Assembly (NCBI RefSeq): GCF_018873765.1 | Contig: NC_057917.1 | Span: 56,478,464 to 56,542,463, forward strand | Length of the DNA stretch: 64,000 nucleotides | Reading direction: 5' to 3' | DNA from: Telopea speciosissima | Lineage: Eukaryota > Streptophyta > Magnoliopsida > Proteales > Proteaceae | Shown: one piece after another, positions 1 through 12,369 of the stretch | Layout of the letters: the number at the start of each line of letters is the position of its first letter | Numbering within the stretch: position 1 is the first letter of the stretch | Notes under the pieces: model-generated | Told to the model about the DNA's origin: nothing | The model's database searches: none | The model's input: the letters and a program-made list of their open reading frames with translations, nothing else | Translations under genes and position numbers: made by a program

Positions 1-1298
1 GTTGGGGGTGGACTCTCATTAATTTCAAACTGGGGTGGTGGACTTTCAACATCACTAAACTAGGGATGGGATGGTTCAGGTTGACTAGGTAATGTACCCG
101 TTTCCTCCTCTTGCACCATGGTGATCAGTTGAGAGAGTTGCTTCTCTATGGTATTGTGGCTTGTCGTGAGAATGGCTATGTGTTTCTCAATCTCAGTCAG
201 TCTGGCTTCCTCACCAATTTTCTAAAACTCAGGGGGTTGGTGATATGGTTCAAGGAGAGGTGGTCCATTGAGATTCAATGGAGGGTTGGGCATTGGAGGA
301 CCAAACTGACCATGACATTGGAAATTGGGTGGTCCATCTTGGTTATTTCATTGATCCCCAAGAAATTGGGATGATTACTCCACCCCTAATTGTAAGTGCC
401 AAAAGAATTTTACTGAAATAGAGGACTCACAATCTCATCACCATAGCTACCCCCATAATGATTAGGGCATCCTTCCATTACATGGATAGTCTGGGGATTT
501 GACCAATCAAAATTTCCTAAAAGCCCATAGTTGGGTTGGGGAGCAAAGTTGTACTGGGGTGGTGCAAAATTGTTCTCTATCTCACCACTTTTGGCTTTCC
601 TAGCCTGCTTAAACCTTTCCCCCAAAGTCATGATTGCCTTAGCATAGTTCCATCTTTCCCCCAAAGTCATAGGTGGAAGTGTATCTCCCATTATTCTAAA
701 CTAACCACCTATCCCAAATTGAGGTCTCCCTTAGAAAAATTAAAGAAAAATAAAAGACTAGAAAAAATTCACTAAAAACATGCATGAGGGAATAAATAGA
801 CAGTTGGTGCATTGCCCTAAAAAATCGAAGCAATGGTTCCAAAGCTGTAAGGTTGCCATATAGGTTGACAACAAAGGAACCCGTATAGTCTTCAAGAGCC
901 ACCTACGGGTGACTCCAATTGGATTCTAATGTAGAGTGGAAGACTACTATACGTTTCTGTTTCCAAGGCACTCACTATATCTCCTTCCTGTTATCAAAGT
1001 TGGTCACCTCCAAAGATAAGTCATATGCCAATCCACCTAACCAAGTCAAGATGCAGTGTCATAGGTAACTTAATCCTATGAGGGACACCAAAAGAGGTTG
1101 AGTTTGAGCATAAGAAGGACTTTAGATTGGACGCACCATTTTTGAAACAGAAGAGAAACAAGATGAGGTTTTCAAAAATTGATTTTTTTTTTTTTAATAA
1201 AAAGAAGAGGAGAAGAAACTAAAGCACTTCGAATTACTTAAGAATCAGAAAAATAAAGTGAACAATAATCTCTCCGACAGCAGCACCAAAAACTTTTT
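1..1298 (-). mobile_element. Gypsy-1: gag-side internal region of an Athila-like element, decayed
   Basis: The element reads right to left. Just inside the LTR the minus strand carries a tRNA-primer-like site (about 1272-1289) resembling a diverged TGGCGCCGTTGCCGG, the binding site used by Athila/Tat-type Gypsy elements. Further in, a 93-residue open stretch (691-410) is rich in Pro, Asn and Gln (PPQYNFAPQPNYG). Beyond 374 a second stretch, LTEIEKHIAILTTSHNTIEK, looks like the coiled C-terminal part of a plant Gypsy gag. Stops separate the pieces, so it is not a working gag. The body continues past the left edge of the window. The gag assignment is inference from composition and position; the primer-site resemblance is the firmer clue. 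Confidence 0.45.
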
Positions 1299-3119
1299 TG
1301 CATAAAATATTAACCGCAAGCGTACGGGTCAATCGTAGCTACGGGTCGAACACGAGGAGATATACCCCACCCTATTTTACTCACTTTAAAGTAATGCAAA
1401 GTGAACCAAATTAAAGTGTTAAATTAAACTAATTAAACTAACAAATTAACGCGTCCTAACTCACAAGCATCTAACGAATTAAATTAGCATGCATTAAATT
1501 GACGTCCTAACACATATCCATCTAACCTATCAAACTAACGTGGATTGGAAGGGATAAATTGTAACCACACACCACAACGACATAAAAAAAAAACAAAAGA
1601 ATAAGAAGGAGAATGAGATAGAAGAAGAGAGAATGAGATAGAAGAGAGGGAGAATGAGTTTAAGAGTTTAGAGAGTAAAAACCTGGATGTGCTTGACACG
1701 GACTAAAATTACTTGCATGAATGTAATTGAAGAGTTTGAATACTTGAACAAACCTTGCATGACTTCCTCTTCTAAATCTCCAAGTTTTGTCATCAACTTA
1801 GGAACTTAGACTAGAAAGCTTGAAACTAAACTAGAATTATTACAACCATATTGAAAACATAAAATTAAAACATGAATCAAAGCATTACAACCATGGAATT
1901 GGAAGCATGAAATCAAACTAGAACTTAGAAAGCCAAAAACTAGAAGAAGAGAAGAAGAAATTTCACTAATTAATTAAACTAAAAACTGAATTAAAACTAA
2001 ACTAAAACTAACTTAAAAACTGAACTAAAACTAACTAAAAATTAACTAGTTACAACCCAAAGGGCAAGGGGTATTTATAGGGGAAAGGAGAGGAGAAGGG
2101 AGAAGAGAGAAGAGGTAGGAGAAATATTCCCTTCTCCTTCCTTTACAAAAATGTTGAATCCCAAGAAAAAAGAGATAAAAATCCTAGCTACATAAACTTT
2201 CTATTTATCAAAAAGTAACTTTGTAATTCTAACTTGTGCTTCCTTTTCCTTGTAGGTGTCTTCTCCAAACAATGAGATCAAGACATCTTTGACTTTTCAA
2301 CCTTCCATGGATGAGAGAATATTTTTTAAAAGAAATCTATCCAAAATAGAATTCCAAAAGTGCCCTTGAAAAGTTGGAGGAGAGAGAGAATAAGGGTGAT
2401 GACTAGGATTTCACTCACAATAAATAAAATACCCATTCTGTCCTTCAAAAAACGTGGAGCATGGGATGCTTATACAGGCCTCACTGTTGCATTCCTTGTG
2501 AAAAATCACCCAAAATAGACCCAAATTTTGTCCAATTTGGAGTTCGGGAGCTCAAGATATCTCAAGTTGAAGTTGGGTCGCTCGAGCCTTCCAAATGGAA
2601 TCTTTCGTCTGAAAAGATAACTTCTGCGAATTGCTAAAGCTCCTCGAATCCGAACTTTCGCTTTACTTTGTCTCCAATAAATTTTTGATAATTACAAACA
2701 AACCCCTATAGACCATTTTCGTGTGTCATTACGAAAACGGCCATAACTTCTTCGTTTCAACTCGGAAACAAGTGTCGTTTGAATCGTTGCGAAGCTGACT
2801 CAATGGTCTACGCATCCATACTCTTAACACCTCAAAATTATGCTAAGGGACACACTATAATCACATTCAAATTTGACTAATTGGCATGATTCTTTCAGTG
2901 CTCAATCCAAACTTGATTTTCTCGACTCGTGGGCGCTTCCGGCTACTTCCAAACACCACTTAATAGCTTAAAAAATGGATCTTTAGCATCATTTGCTCCA
3001 TTTTCATAAGAATTCACCAAAAACCTAAAAGCACAAACAAAAACCTCTAGTAGTTCCGTTCCAAGTATAAAAATGCATGCTCTATGGCCCTAAGATTTCA
3101 CACATAAATGTGCTCATCA
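1299..3119 (-). repeat. Gypsy-1 5' LTR (about 1.8 kb)
   Basis: On the minus strand it opens with TGATGAGCACATTTATG at 3119 and closes with TTTTATGCA at 1299, giving TG...CA ends, followed closely by the primer-site-like sequence. The partner LTR would lie beyond the left edge, so the boundaries rest on the terminal dinucleotides and primer site alone. No coding content is recognised. The right end abuts the Copia-1 LTR directly. Confidence 0.45.
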
Positions 3120-3383
3120 CAATGCTTAGCATCTTTTCATTGATAGGAAAGGTGTATAAATACATGAGGTTGGGTAATCCTAGAGAGGATTCCCTACATG
3201 GAATAATAGGAAACTACCTAAGATTGTGTACATGTGATAATAGGAAACTGTCTAAGATTGTGTACGTGATAATAGAAACTATCTAAGATTGTGTACATGT
3301 GATAATATGAAAGTCTTGGAGTCTAAGCAAAGCAACCGCATATAGAGTTTCTATATGCGTGAAACTCTATATACGTCAATACA
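3120..3383 (-). repeat. Copia-1 3' LTR, outer end missing
   Basis: It matches 7497-7741 closely from AATGCTTAGCATCTTTTC to the CGTCAATACA end. It carries one extra copy of an internal module of about 30 bp containing CTAAGATTGTGTAC (three copies here, two in the right LTR). The terminal TGTTAGAACTTAG of the right LTR is absent and is replaced by the Gypsy-1 LTR end. Confidence 0.85.
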
Positions 3384-6300
3384 CCCCCTCAAGGTGGAGA
3401 ATCGAGGTAGCGAATCTTCAGCTTGTCCCGTAAAAATTGAAAACGAGTAGTGGACAGTGGCTTGGTCAATGCATCCACAAGTTGATCTGTAGTAAAAATG
3501 AACTGAACAAGGAGCTGACGTTTTGCAACCCGATCCCAAACAAAGTGAAAATCTATCTCAACGTGCTAGGTGTGAGCATGGAAAATCGGGTTTGTCGATA
3601 AATAGGTTGCACCAATATTGTCACACCAAAGCACCGGGGGGCCAGGGAGAGACATCCCCAACTCAGTGAATAATGACTCTAGCCACACCAATTCTGCCGT
3701 AGCATCGGCTAGAGCCTTGTACTCAGACTCGGTAGAAGAACGAGCGACAGTCCATTGCTTTTTGGAGTTCCAAGAGATGAGATTAGGGCAAAAAAAAATC
3801 GCATACGCCTCAGTGGATTTGCAATCATCACTGCTACCAGCTCAGTCTGCATCGGAGTAGGCCTGAAGAGTGAGATCAGTGGAACAACTGATAAGGAGGC
3901 CATGATGTCGAGTTGCCTTTAAGTAACCCAATATATGTTTGACCAACGACCAATGATGCTCAGTGGGGGCATGCATATACTGACAAACACGATTCACAAC
4001 AAATGCAACATCAGGGCGTGTAAGGGTAATGTACTGGAGTGCACCGACAATGGAGCGATATTTGGTGGCATCAGAGAAGAGGGCACCCCCTTGGTCAGAA
4101 GCCGAACTAGACAGAGCCATCGGGGTGGAGCAGGGTTTGCAATCTTGCATACTTGCACGGTTTAGTAAATCATCCATATACTGAGATTGAGATAGGAGCA
4201 GCCCTTTGGAGAGATAGGTAGCCTCAACATCCAAAAAGAAAGATAGAGGATCTAGGTCCTTGATGGAAAACTCTGAAGATAATCTCATAAGGACAGTGCT
4301 AACTCGATCAGCTGAGTTGCTAGTAACAAGGATGTCATCCACATAGATAAGCACATAGACAGTGTGACCGCCATCTTAAAGAATAAACAATGAGGGATCC
4401 GTTTGAGAAGCCCAAAAACCAAGTTAGAGGAGATACTAAGAGAAACGGTGAAACCAAGCACGAGGGGTCAGTTTTAGCCATACAAAGAACAATGAAGCTT
4501 GCAAACATAACCAGGACGATTAGCGTCAACAAAACCCTATGGTTGGACCATAAATACATCTTCAGATAGAATGCCATGCAAGAAGGCATTGTGGACATCA
4601 AGCTGGCGAACCGGCCAACCATGAAAAATTGCCAAGGACAAGATAGACCGGATGGTGGTGGGTTTGATAATAGGATTGAATGTTGCCTGATAATCAACCC
4701 CGGGCTGCTGATGGAAACCCTTTGCAACTAGGTGAGCCTTGTACTATTCTAGGGTACCATCAGCTTTGCGTTTGATGCGGTAGACCCATTTACAACCTAC
4801 AAGATTCATTGCATTGATACGAGGAACCAATGACCATGTCCCAATTTTGATTAAGGCATTGAATTCTTCATTCATAGTAGTGCGGCACTCCTAAACCTTG
4901 GAAGCCTGTGAAAAAAAACTAGGTTCAAGGGGGGGGGGACATCAGTAGATAATGCATGAGGCCATGGGGGCGCAGCATACAACTCTTGAATGGAGCGAGT
5001 ACGAAGGAGGGGGGAGATGGGGGGGATACAAGTAGTGAAAGAGAGGGGGATGGCCGGGTGGGGTTGGCGGTAATGGGGGAGCTAGGGAAGGGAGGTAGGG
5101 GAGGGGACAGTAAAGGTGGGGAGGGGTGATCATAAGGAGGGGACACAGCGTGTGGGGATGGATCAATGGAAGGGGTAGGGGCTTGGAGGGGGACATACAG
5201 GGGAGCGAGGCCCATGGAGAGGAAGGAGAGGGGGAAGAGAGGGGGGAGGAGGGGAGGATGAGAGAAAGGGAAAGGTTTGCTCATCAAAGCGGACATGACG
5301 AGCAATCCAAAATTTTTTGGAACGAATGTCAAAACATCGATAACCAATGTGCAAAGGACTGTAACCAAGAAAAACACAGGGTGTGGATCGAACATCCATC
5401 TTATGGCGATTATATGGTCATAGATAAGGGTAGAAAAGACATCAAAAAATCTGATGAAAAGAGTAATCAGGAGCTTTGTGATGAACCAATTGGAATGGCG
5501 AGAGATGATTTGACACACGAGAAGGCATGCGATTAATAAGAAAAATAGCCTTTTCAAAAGCAAAGTGCCAGTACCATTGTGGAACAAGACCATGGGCAAG
5601 TAAGGACAACCCAGTTTCAACAATATGACAATGGCAGCGCTCAACAGCCCCTTGTTTCTCATGAGTGTGAGGACAAGAGAGGCGATGAGAGATTCCTACA
5701 GAGGAGAAGAAGGTGGGTGGAGTGCGATACTCACGCCCCCCCCCCCCCAATCAGTTTGCACAACACGAATCTTACGATTAAATAAACATTCAACCATAAG
5801 ATGAAAAGTGCGAAAAATAGAAAACACATAAGATTTGCGTTGAAGAGGGAAATACCAAATATACTTAATGCAATCATCAACAAAATTACAAAAGAACGAT
5901 GTCCATCACTTGAAACAGTAGGAGCATGCCCCCAAACATCACTATATATTAAGTCCCAAGGAAACAAGCCACGAGAAGGAGAAAGATGTAAAGAAAGACA
6001 ATTGGCTTTGCCAAGTTGGCAAGCATTACATAAAGTTGATAAATGATTAGAATGACAAGGAAGACTATTCTGACTAAGCATAAAACATAGAAGACGCTCA
6101 TGGGGATGACCAAGGCGAGAGTGCCAAATGTCCAAGGATGTCCTTTCTGCTGTATTGGTAGTTGGGGAAGAAGCCGAATCAAAGGAGATGGTGTAGAGGC
6201 CATTGATACTCGGTCCGAAAAGCAGTGTGTTCTTGGTTACCTTATCCTTCACAAAAAAGTGAGAAGAATCAAACTCAAAATAAACAGAATTATCCTAATA

Positions 6301-6693
6301 GAATTTTTGAACGGAAAGAAGATTCTTAGATATAGAGGGAATATGCAAAATATTAAATCAACGAAAAGAAAGAGAGTCAGAAGAAGATGGGTAACTGGCA
6401 GTACCAATGTTGGAGATGGGGAGTCCCTTACCGTTACCTATGTGAAGCTGATCAGGGCCATGGTAGCTGTCATAGGAAGAGAGGGAATGGAGATCCGATG
6501 TGACATGGTGAGAAGCACCAGTGTCCAGATACCAGGTGAGAGAAGTGGAAGGTAGTGGGGTAGGAAGTACAGGGGGATTGGCATAGTAGGCGGCAGGGGG
6601 GTAGAGGAATAGGAACGGTATGGGGGGTTGGAGGGTTGGTTGGTAGGGGAGTTGGGGTGATGGAAGAGGTTGGGTTGGTCCTTGTAATGGCAT
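3384..6693 (-). pseudogene. Copia-1 pol remnant (protease, integrase, RT, RNase H)
   Basis: Reading leftwards on the minus strand: a retroviral-type aspartic protease motif [10 protein letters not shown] near 6535; the integrase zinc-finger region with WHSRLGHPH and CNACQLGK (about 6160-6020) leading into DLIYSDVWG; a reverse transcriptase active site MLIYVDDILV at 4354-4325; and the RNase H start LQAYSDAD near 3860. The pieces lie in different frames separated by stops. Two proline-rich and G-rich runs (4930-5270) mark the variable linker after integrase. These domains would copy and insert the element. In this state none can be made as one polyprotein. Confidence 0.85.
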
Positions 6694-7371
6694 TGGGCAT
6701 CAGTGTGATAAAGCCGATGGCAGATGGTGCACCATGTAGTGGCTCCTTGTGAAGAAGAATGACCCCCATAACCACGACCATGGCTGCAACCACCCCTACC
6801 GCGGGTGGACCCTTTAGAGGACATGGCAGCACTTGGGTTAGGAAAAGAGGGACTGCGCTGCATTGTGTTAGCAGTAGGTGAACTTGCTGATGTAGATGAC
6901 TTAGTGAGAGAGAGCTTATTCAAAGACGAATCATAAAGAAACTCATGGATAAGGAGCATGGCATGGAACTCATCATAAGAGATTGCTTCGGTCCTGGTGA
7001 GGAGAGAAGAAACCATAGCTTGAAACTTGGGTTTCAAGCCGGCGCAAGGGTTGACTAGCCACAGTGAGTTCGGCTGCAATAGCTTTTACACGAGTAAGAA
7101 ATTGAGATTCAGGTTCATCTTGCTGCTGGGTGATGTTTGAGATAGCCATGGAGAGAGACATCAAACGACTCTCAGAAGGGGAGGAGAGAGCAGTGGATAG
7201 GGTATCCCAAGTGGTAACGGTAGTATCGTCAGTAGGGCATGGAGTAGAACCATCAAGATGTCGAAAAAGATTCTGGGCAACAAGGAATAGTTCGACTTGG
7301 GACTGCCAGTAGAGGTAGTTTTTCGTAGAAAGCTTGATGGAGATATAGTGGTGAGCCTGTGGGAAGGACAC
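6440..7371 (-). pseudogene. Copia-1 gag remnant with CCHC zinc knuckle
   Basis: The first ATG-started frame at 7371 opens MSFPQAHHYISIKL and contains the NYLYWQSQVE block typical of Copia gag. After a frame change the protein continues into a Ser-rich stretch and a CX2CX4HX4C zinc knuckle ([14 protein letters not shown]) near 6710. Gag packages the element RNA. The switch of frame around 7000-7080 shows it is broken. The part nearest pol overlaps the protease remnant in another frame. Confidence 0.8.
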
Positions 7372-7496
7372 ATTAGACGCAGAAGTGGTGGTGGTAAGGC
7401 ATTAGCGTCAGCCAAGGGTGAAGAAGAGAAGAAAAAATAGAGGGAGAAGGAGAAACCAGGAACGCTAGCTCGTGGGAGCGGCGGCATATGATACCA

Positions 7497-7741
7497 TGTT
7501 AGAACTTAGAATGCTTAGCATCTTTTCATTGATAGGAAAGGTGAATAAATACATGAGGTTGGGTAATCCTAGAGAGGATTCCCTACATGGAATAATAGGA
7601 AACTACCTAAGATTGTGTACATATGAGAATAGGAAACTGTCTAAGATTGTGTACATGTGATGATAGGAAAGTCTTGGAGCCTAAGCAAAGCAACCACATA
7701 TAGAGTTTCTATATGCATGAAACTCTATATACGTCAATACG
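7497..7741 (-). repeat. Copia-1 5' LTR
   Basis: The plus strand starts TGTTAGAACTTAG and ends near CGTCAATAC, and it is the more complete copy of the pair. On the minus strand it is followed at once by TGGTATCATATG, a diverged Met-tRNA primer site. The terminal bases at 7740-7741 (CG instead of CA) suggest a point change at the LTR start. I did not find a convincing target-site duplication. Confidence 0.85.
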
Positions 7742-8672
7742 GCATTCCTCAATTTCTGCATTCCTGTCTCAAACTTGCTACCAATGCTTGTTTCCTGCTA
7801 GAATCTACTGCCGGTTCTTTCTTCTCCAATTCGCCTTAATCGTCTTCTTAATTAGTTCTCCGCTTCCTATTGCTCATGTAAATTGAAATCGTACAGCATC
7901 TACAGGTACTAGTAGTTGTAAATGTGAAACAATGAAAAGATCCCAAAAGTAGTTCAACTTTTCAATGTTGGATATGGATTAGAATTTCCCGGTCCTGCTT
8001 GCCGATATATTCACCTTGATTTCCTTCTCTAGTTAGCATAGAGCATGCCTCTCTTCTACAGGTTGGCACTTGGTTTGTTGAAGATTGCACCGGCTCCCTC
8101 ACTGTAAAAGAGATTCTGATTCGCTCCATATATGGGTGTTGCTGCAGGGAATTGATCTCTTCCTCCACTTGACCATTTCTTTGCTAACTAATCTATACGG
8201 CAATTTGTCAATGTACATTGTAAAATTTCTACCGGTAGCAGTTGATCGACATATTTGAGTTCCCAATCAAGCTCATCTCACACTTGCTTAGGGTGTTTCT
8301 GGTTTTTGGAGAGGAGCTCGACGCTAGCGAGTGAGAGAGAGAGAGAGAGACGGTCTAAGGTTTGGTATAGTTTCTTTGATTGTAAAATTACTATTCTAGT
8401 CTTCAATATATTGACTAACTTGCACGAAATCATGGGCAAAAAAGTAATAGTGAAACTATCGACTTCATTCTTCATAGTGCTAGGCATATTTACTAAGGTT
8501 TTGTTTGCTATCCATTCTTGGAATAGATTTTAGGCTTCGAACACATTTTGAAAAAACAAAAAATAAAGAAGAAATGGGTTTCAGAATAAGTTCTAGACCC
8601 AAAAACTATTCCAAGAATGCATAACAAACACAACCAAAGACTTCAAACTACTTTAGACAATCACATGAGGAC
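7742..8672. other. Intergenic, no gene recognised
   Basis: Only short unsupported open stretches. It contains a short GA run (8331-8350). Nothing resembling a conserved protein or RNA gene was seen. Confidence 0.5.
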
Positions 8673-8879
8673 AAAATTTTACTGTTACCTAGGTTGCAGC
8701 TGGAATGTTCCTATTACTCGGTTACGGCCAAGGAAATGGAATCTAAAAGGGTGTTTTGGAAAATACTAAAACCTATGAGGGTATTTGTGAACTTAAAGGT
8801 GAAGTGAATTATTCCATTTCTTTAGCTGCAAGTCCAGATAGCAGGAACATTACAACAAGAAGTTAACAGCAAAAATTTT
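8673..8879. mobile_element. Short TIR element, family X, copy 1
   Basis: The ends are imperfect inverted repeats: AAAATTTTACTGTTACC at the left and GTTAACAGCAAAAATTTT at the right. The interior is closely related to 36731-36933, including GGAAAATACTA and GGGTATTTGTGAAC. No coding content. A MITE-type non-autonomous DNA element is the best reading; the superfamily is not assigned. Confidence 0.65.
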
Positions 8880-10422
8880 CTATCACATTATTACAAAAGT
8901 TTCTATTTTCCTTTTGAAATTGATTTCAATCCATTTCAGTTCCCTTCCCTTTAGTCACAACTAGACAAAGCCTCAAGAGATTGAGTCATAAGCGTTTGTG
9001 CATGTAGAGCAAAATATGCTATAGAATGAAGAAAGACAAAAGGATGTCAAAGTTGATATTTTTCTTTGTTTTGTTTTGTAGGGTCCGGAAGAGGAGATAT
9101 AACAGGTTGTAGGGCCTTTTTGGTATCATCTTTTATTTTCATTTTCATTTTTTGACAATTTTTCATTTTTTTCATGTGTTTGGTATCACTTTTGTAACTT
9201 GTTTTTATTTAAAATAAATGAAAATAATCCCCAAAATGATAATAGATAGTAGACTCTCTATTATGGAGTATAGCCAAACATGTTTTTCTTTCATTTTTTT
9301 GGTAGTTTAATGAGCATGTGCTCTTAAACGCCTCAAAATTGAGGGTAAAAGCATCATTTGGTTTATTTTTAGTAAGACATGCTTCCCGCCTTCTCTTTTC
9401 TTCTTCTTTTACCTGCATAGCCTTGCGATCTGGGAAGCCGATAGAGAGGGAGGGAGGGAGATCCATGGTGGAATAATCAGTGGATTGTTAAATCAGTTTC
9501 ATCTCCGTCTTCTTCTACTACTTAGATCCCCTTTTTTTATTAAAAGAAAAAAGCTTTCACAGCCCAAGCCACAAGGGGCCTGCCCGCGGGGGGGGGGGGG
9601 GATCGGTTGCTATTGGTTGTTTTAATAGATTGCTCAACAGGTCTAATTCGTTTCAGATTCTTCTTTTATATGGGGCTAACCTGGGGCATGCTCTTCAATA
9701 TTTTCTCACCTAACTCTTAAGGACACCTATCAATCGAACAATTTATCAGGGAATTTACGGTCCCTGGACTTGGACTGTTCAGCCCTCTGACGGTCGTGAG
9801 GTATTGGTTTCTCATGATTCCTTTTATGTTTCAACTTCTACTCTTGGTTGCAATTACTTCACCCTATTCAACGAGAATTAATCACTTCATATCCGTAGAA
9901 CTATAGCAGAAATGGATTCTGATACTTGAAGCATACTTGCACGCGCATCCCCAAATATGGATATGAAGTGACTTAGGGGGGTGTATCAACCAAATAGATA
10001 GTTTCCATATTTGACTGGCAATTTTTATTCGGTTATCAACTTAGACTATAGACCTTATCTTTCATGTAGAGTTTCCCTCCTTTATGTAAGCAAGTGGCAA
10101 GTAGGTCTCCTCCTCACATAATCTATCACCATGTATCTCCACCATTATCGGAATGTGACACGCGAGTCATAAACGGGGAGTAGCCAACACCTTGTCCCTA
10201 AAAGTTTTTAGGTTGTTCCGTCTCCAATCTCCATCACCATGTCTTGATTGCAATTGCATTAATGCATTTTCTGCCAGTTGTCTTCTTGCAGAGTAGGGGA
10301 CACCTTCTTCGAATTCTTTCTGTCCACATATCTTATAGGAATGCAAGTTTCAAAAACTATCTTTTTACAGTCGTCGTTTATTTCATTAGAGTAGTAAGTA
10401 ATCACTCGTGGTCCAGTCCATC
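8880..10422. other. Intergenic, no gene recognised
   Basis: AT-rich DNA with T-rich runs near 9140-9180 and a run of G at 9586-9601. Short open frames lack recognisable domains. The stretch 9650-9900 looks like a decayed coding relic but I could not assign it. Confidence 0.4.
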
Positions 10423-10612
10423 TGTGGTTCCCTGACCGGTGCTGTTCTCTAAGTGCCTCTCATAAGAGAAGGGTGGATCCCATTCGGACAGAGTGTTCGG
10501 TCAAATACCCCGGATGGATTCCACCCTCTTCTTGTGAGAGACACTACCCCGGATGGATTCCACCCTCTTCTTGTGAGAGACACTAGGGAACCACTCCGAT
10601 CAAGGAACTACC
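10423..10612. mobile_element. Palindromic (foldback) element, family P2, copy 1
   Basis: The left arm GGTTCCCTGACCGGTGC pairs with the right arm GAACCACTCCGATCAAGGAA, and GTGCCTCTCATAAGAG pairs with CTTGTGAGAGACACTA. A 39-bp segment (10507-10545) is repeated in tandem at 10546-10584, lengthening the right arm. Related to 10721-10883 and 43822-43990. Confidence 0.75.
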
Positions 10613-10720
10613 TTTCAATCGTAAAGTAAAGTGACAGAAAAGTGATTGAACATTTTTTGCATTTTAATTTGTTTTGTTTTTCCTTCAGATACAGCCACAT
10701 TGGGTCCCCCTGAATTTTTA

Positions 10721-10883
10721 TCGTATGCGGTTCCTGATCGGTGCAGTTCCCTAGTGTCTCTCACAAGAGGATGATGGATCCCACCCGGGCAGAGTGTTCG
10801 GTTAGGTGCCCCAAGTAGGTCCCACCCCTCTCTTGTGAGAGGCACTAGGGAACTGCATCGATCAAGGAACCGTGGACAATAAC
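10721..10883. mobile_element. Palindromic element, family P2, copy 2
   Basis: TTATCGTATGCGGTTCC at the left pairs with GGAACCGTGGACAATAA at the right. Inside, TAGTGTCTCTCACAAGAGG pairs with CCTCTTGTGAGAGGCACTA across a short loop carrying GAGTGTTCGGTTAGG. The whole unit can form one long hairpin. No coding content. Confidence 0.8.
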
Positions 10884-10998
10884 GACCCCTCCCCCCTCTC
10901 AAAGTCAAGAAAAGAAAGTTCATGAATCCTAGGTACTTGAATGATACACCCAAAGCTCTTGAGGTGATGGAACTGATGCCACATTTGTGTAATGTTAC

Positions 10999-11262
10999 TA
11001 GGGGTGTAAATGAATACTCGAAATCAGTTTTCGTATTCATATTCGTTTAACACTATTTAAATATGTTTGAAAGCTAAACGGATGCTAATACGGATAGGCT
11101 ATAGCTATTCGAAAAACTATAATTAAATGTAAATGGATAAAATATCCAATCGGTTTCCGTGTCCGTATCCATTTAGCACTATCTGAATCCGTTCAAAAGC
11201 TAATCGGATGCAGATACGGATATAACACTATCCGAGCCGAATCCGATCCATTTACATCCATA
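10999..11262. mobile_element. hAT-type non-autonomous element with 8-bp target duplication
   Basis: AATGTTAC at 10991-10998 is repeated at 11263-11270. The element starts TAGGGGTGTAAATG and ends CATTTACATCCATA, inverted ends of the hAT type. The interior consists of repeated GGATACGGATA-like words. An 8-bp duplication is the hAT hallmark. A relative is at 38783-39317. Confidence 0.8.
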
Positions 11263-11479
11263 AATGTTACGATGCAAAATACTATAGCTAATGTCTTAAT
11301 TAGATATAAGTGGGGGAGCATATTAATTCAAAATGTTTTCCCTTTTACTTTCTTGCACATGAGAAATACGATTATGGAATCCCACAACTAAGCCTGCAGT
11401 GATGTACAATGATTAACTGTAGAGATAGGGTAAGATCAGGAAAACCAGAACAATACCGAATCTCCACCATTCAGTGGCT

Positions 11480-11685
11480 GAGATTGAGCACCCTGTGCGT
11501 TGGGGGAAGCTCCACCGAATCCGGATCAGCTATTCACATGAGGACGGGTGGGGATAGATCTGACCCCTCCATGGGGTGTGGATCCCACACCTAGAGACTG
11601 GTTCTACACCCCCAAAGAGGATTCAGATCTATCCCCACCCGTCCTCATGTGGATAGCAGATCTGAACTCAGCTCCACCATTCCCT
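11480..11685. mobile_element. Palindromic element, family P3
   Basis: CACATGAGGACGGGTGGGGA at 11537-11556 reappears as its reverse complement (TCCCCACCCGTCCTCATGTG) near 11632-11651. The flanking arms GATAGATCTGA and TCAGATCTATC also pair. It forms a hairpin with a short CTAGAGACTGG loop. No coding content. Confidence 0.75.
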
Positions 11686-12369
11686 TGCCTTTGTTTTTTT
11701 ATGTGGCAGAGGGAGGAGTGTATGTAGATGGATTTTTTTCTTTTTTGGTAAGTTATATAGATAGGCTTAAAGTCATATCACATGTTCTCGCCGACCTAAT
11801 AAACGAAAATCTTTATTTACCAAAAAAAATTAATAATAATAAGGGAAAATCTTCAGCTAGCAACTTCGTAAGTTAGTTAGTGAGTGGTTACTTTCATGGG
11901 TTATCTCATTTTATTTAAATTACTGAACGTCAATCATCAAAACCAGAACTCTTCAAATGAGGACTAGGATTGAGAATATATAATGACAGCAAAATGAAAA
12001 ACCAAAAAATAAAAAATAAAAAAATAGTATAGGTTGCTCAGTTTGTTGTCTGAAACACAAAATTATCATTTCAGAAAAGCTGAAACCTCAGAAAAAACGA
12101 AGTCAGGAAGAAGAGAAACCAATGGGTAATAATAAAATCTGTTTGAAAAACAAACTATTCATTCTTGATTCTTCAAGTAGTTCCGAATTGTCTGTAACTC
12201 TGTGTTTGATTCTACTATCTTACATATTCTAAACCTCTCTCTTTCCTTATTATTATTATTGTTATTATTATTAAAAGAAGAAGAAGAGGAGGATCCAAAA
12301 ATTTTGGAACTAAAAAGGAACTCAAATGTGCAGCTCGAAAGTGGAACCACAATCGGGTGGGTGCTGTGA
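11686..12369. other. Intergenic, no gene recognised
   Basis: AT-rich, with an A-rich tract (12000-12030) and a TTA/ATT trinucleotide run (12247-12273). No gene or structured element recognised. Confidence 0.5.

Larger units (their letters stand above)
3120..7741 (-). mobile_element. Copia-1 LTR retrotransposon, complete in outline but broken
   Basis: Two direct repeats of about 240-265 bp (3120-3383 and 7497-7741) flank an internal region that reads on the minus strand in the Copia order gag, zinc knuckle, protease, integrase, reverse transcriptase, RNase H. Next to the right LTR the minus strand reads TGGTATCA, the core of the initiator-Met tRNA primer site. Next to the left LTR it reads GAGGGGGTG, a polypurine tract. 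Frameshifts and stops split the polyprotein, so the element is not autonomous. The left LTR lacks the outer 13 or so bases present in the right one, apparently because Gypsy-1 was inserted there. Confidence 0.9.

Noticed and set aside
4925..5662. A 245-residue minus-strand open frame and overlapping frames on both strands
   Set aside because: It is in the variable linker of Copia-1 pol, is Pro/Leu/Ser-biased because of G-rich runs, and has no domain of its own.
8255..8533. 92-residue plus-strand frame
   Set aside because: No homology recognised, interrupted by a GA run, and no gene-like context.
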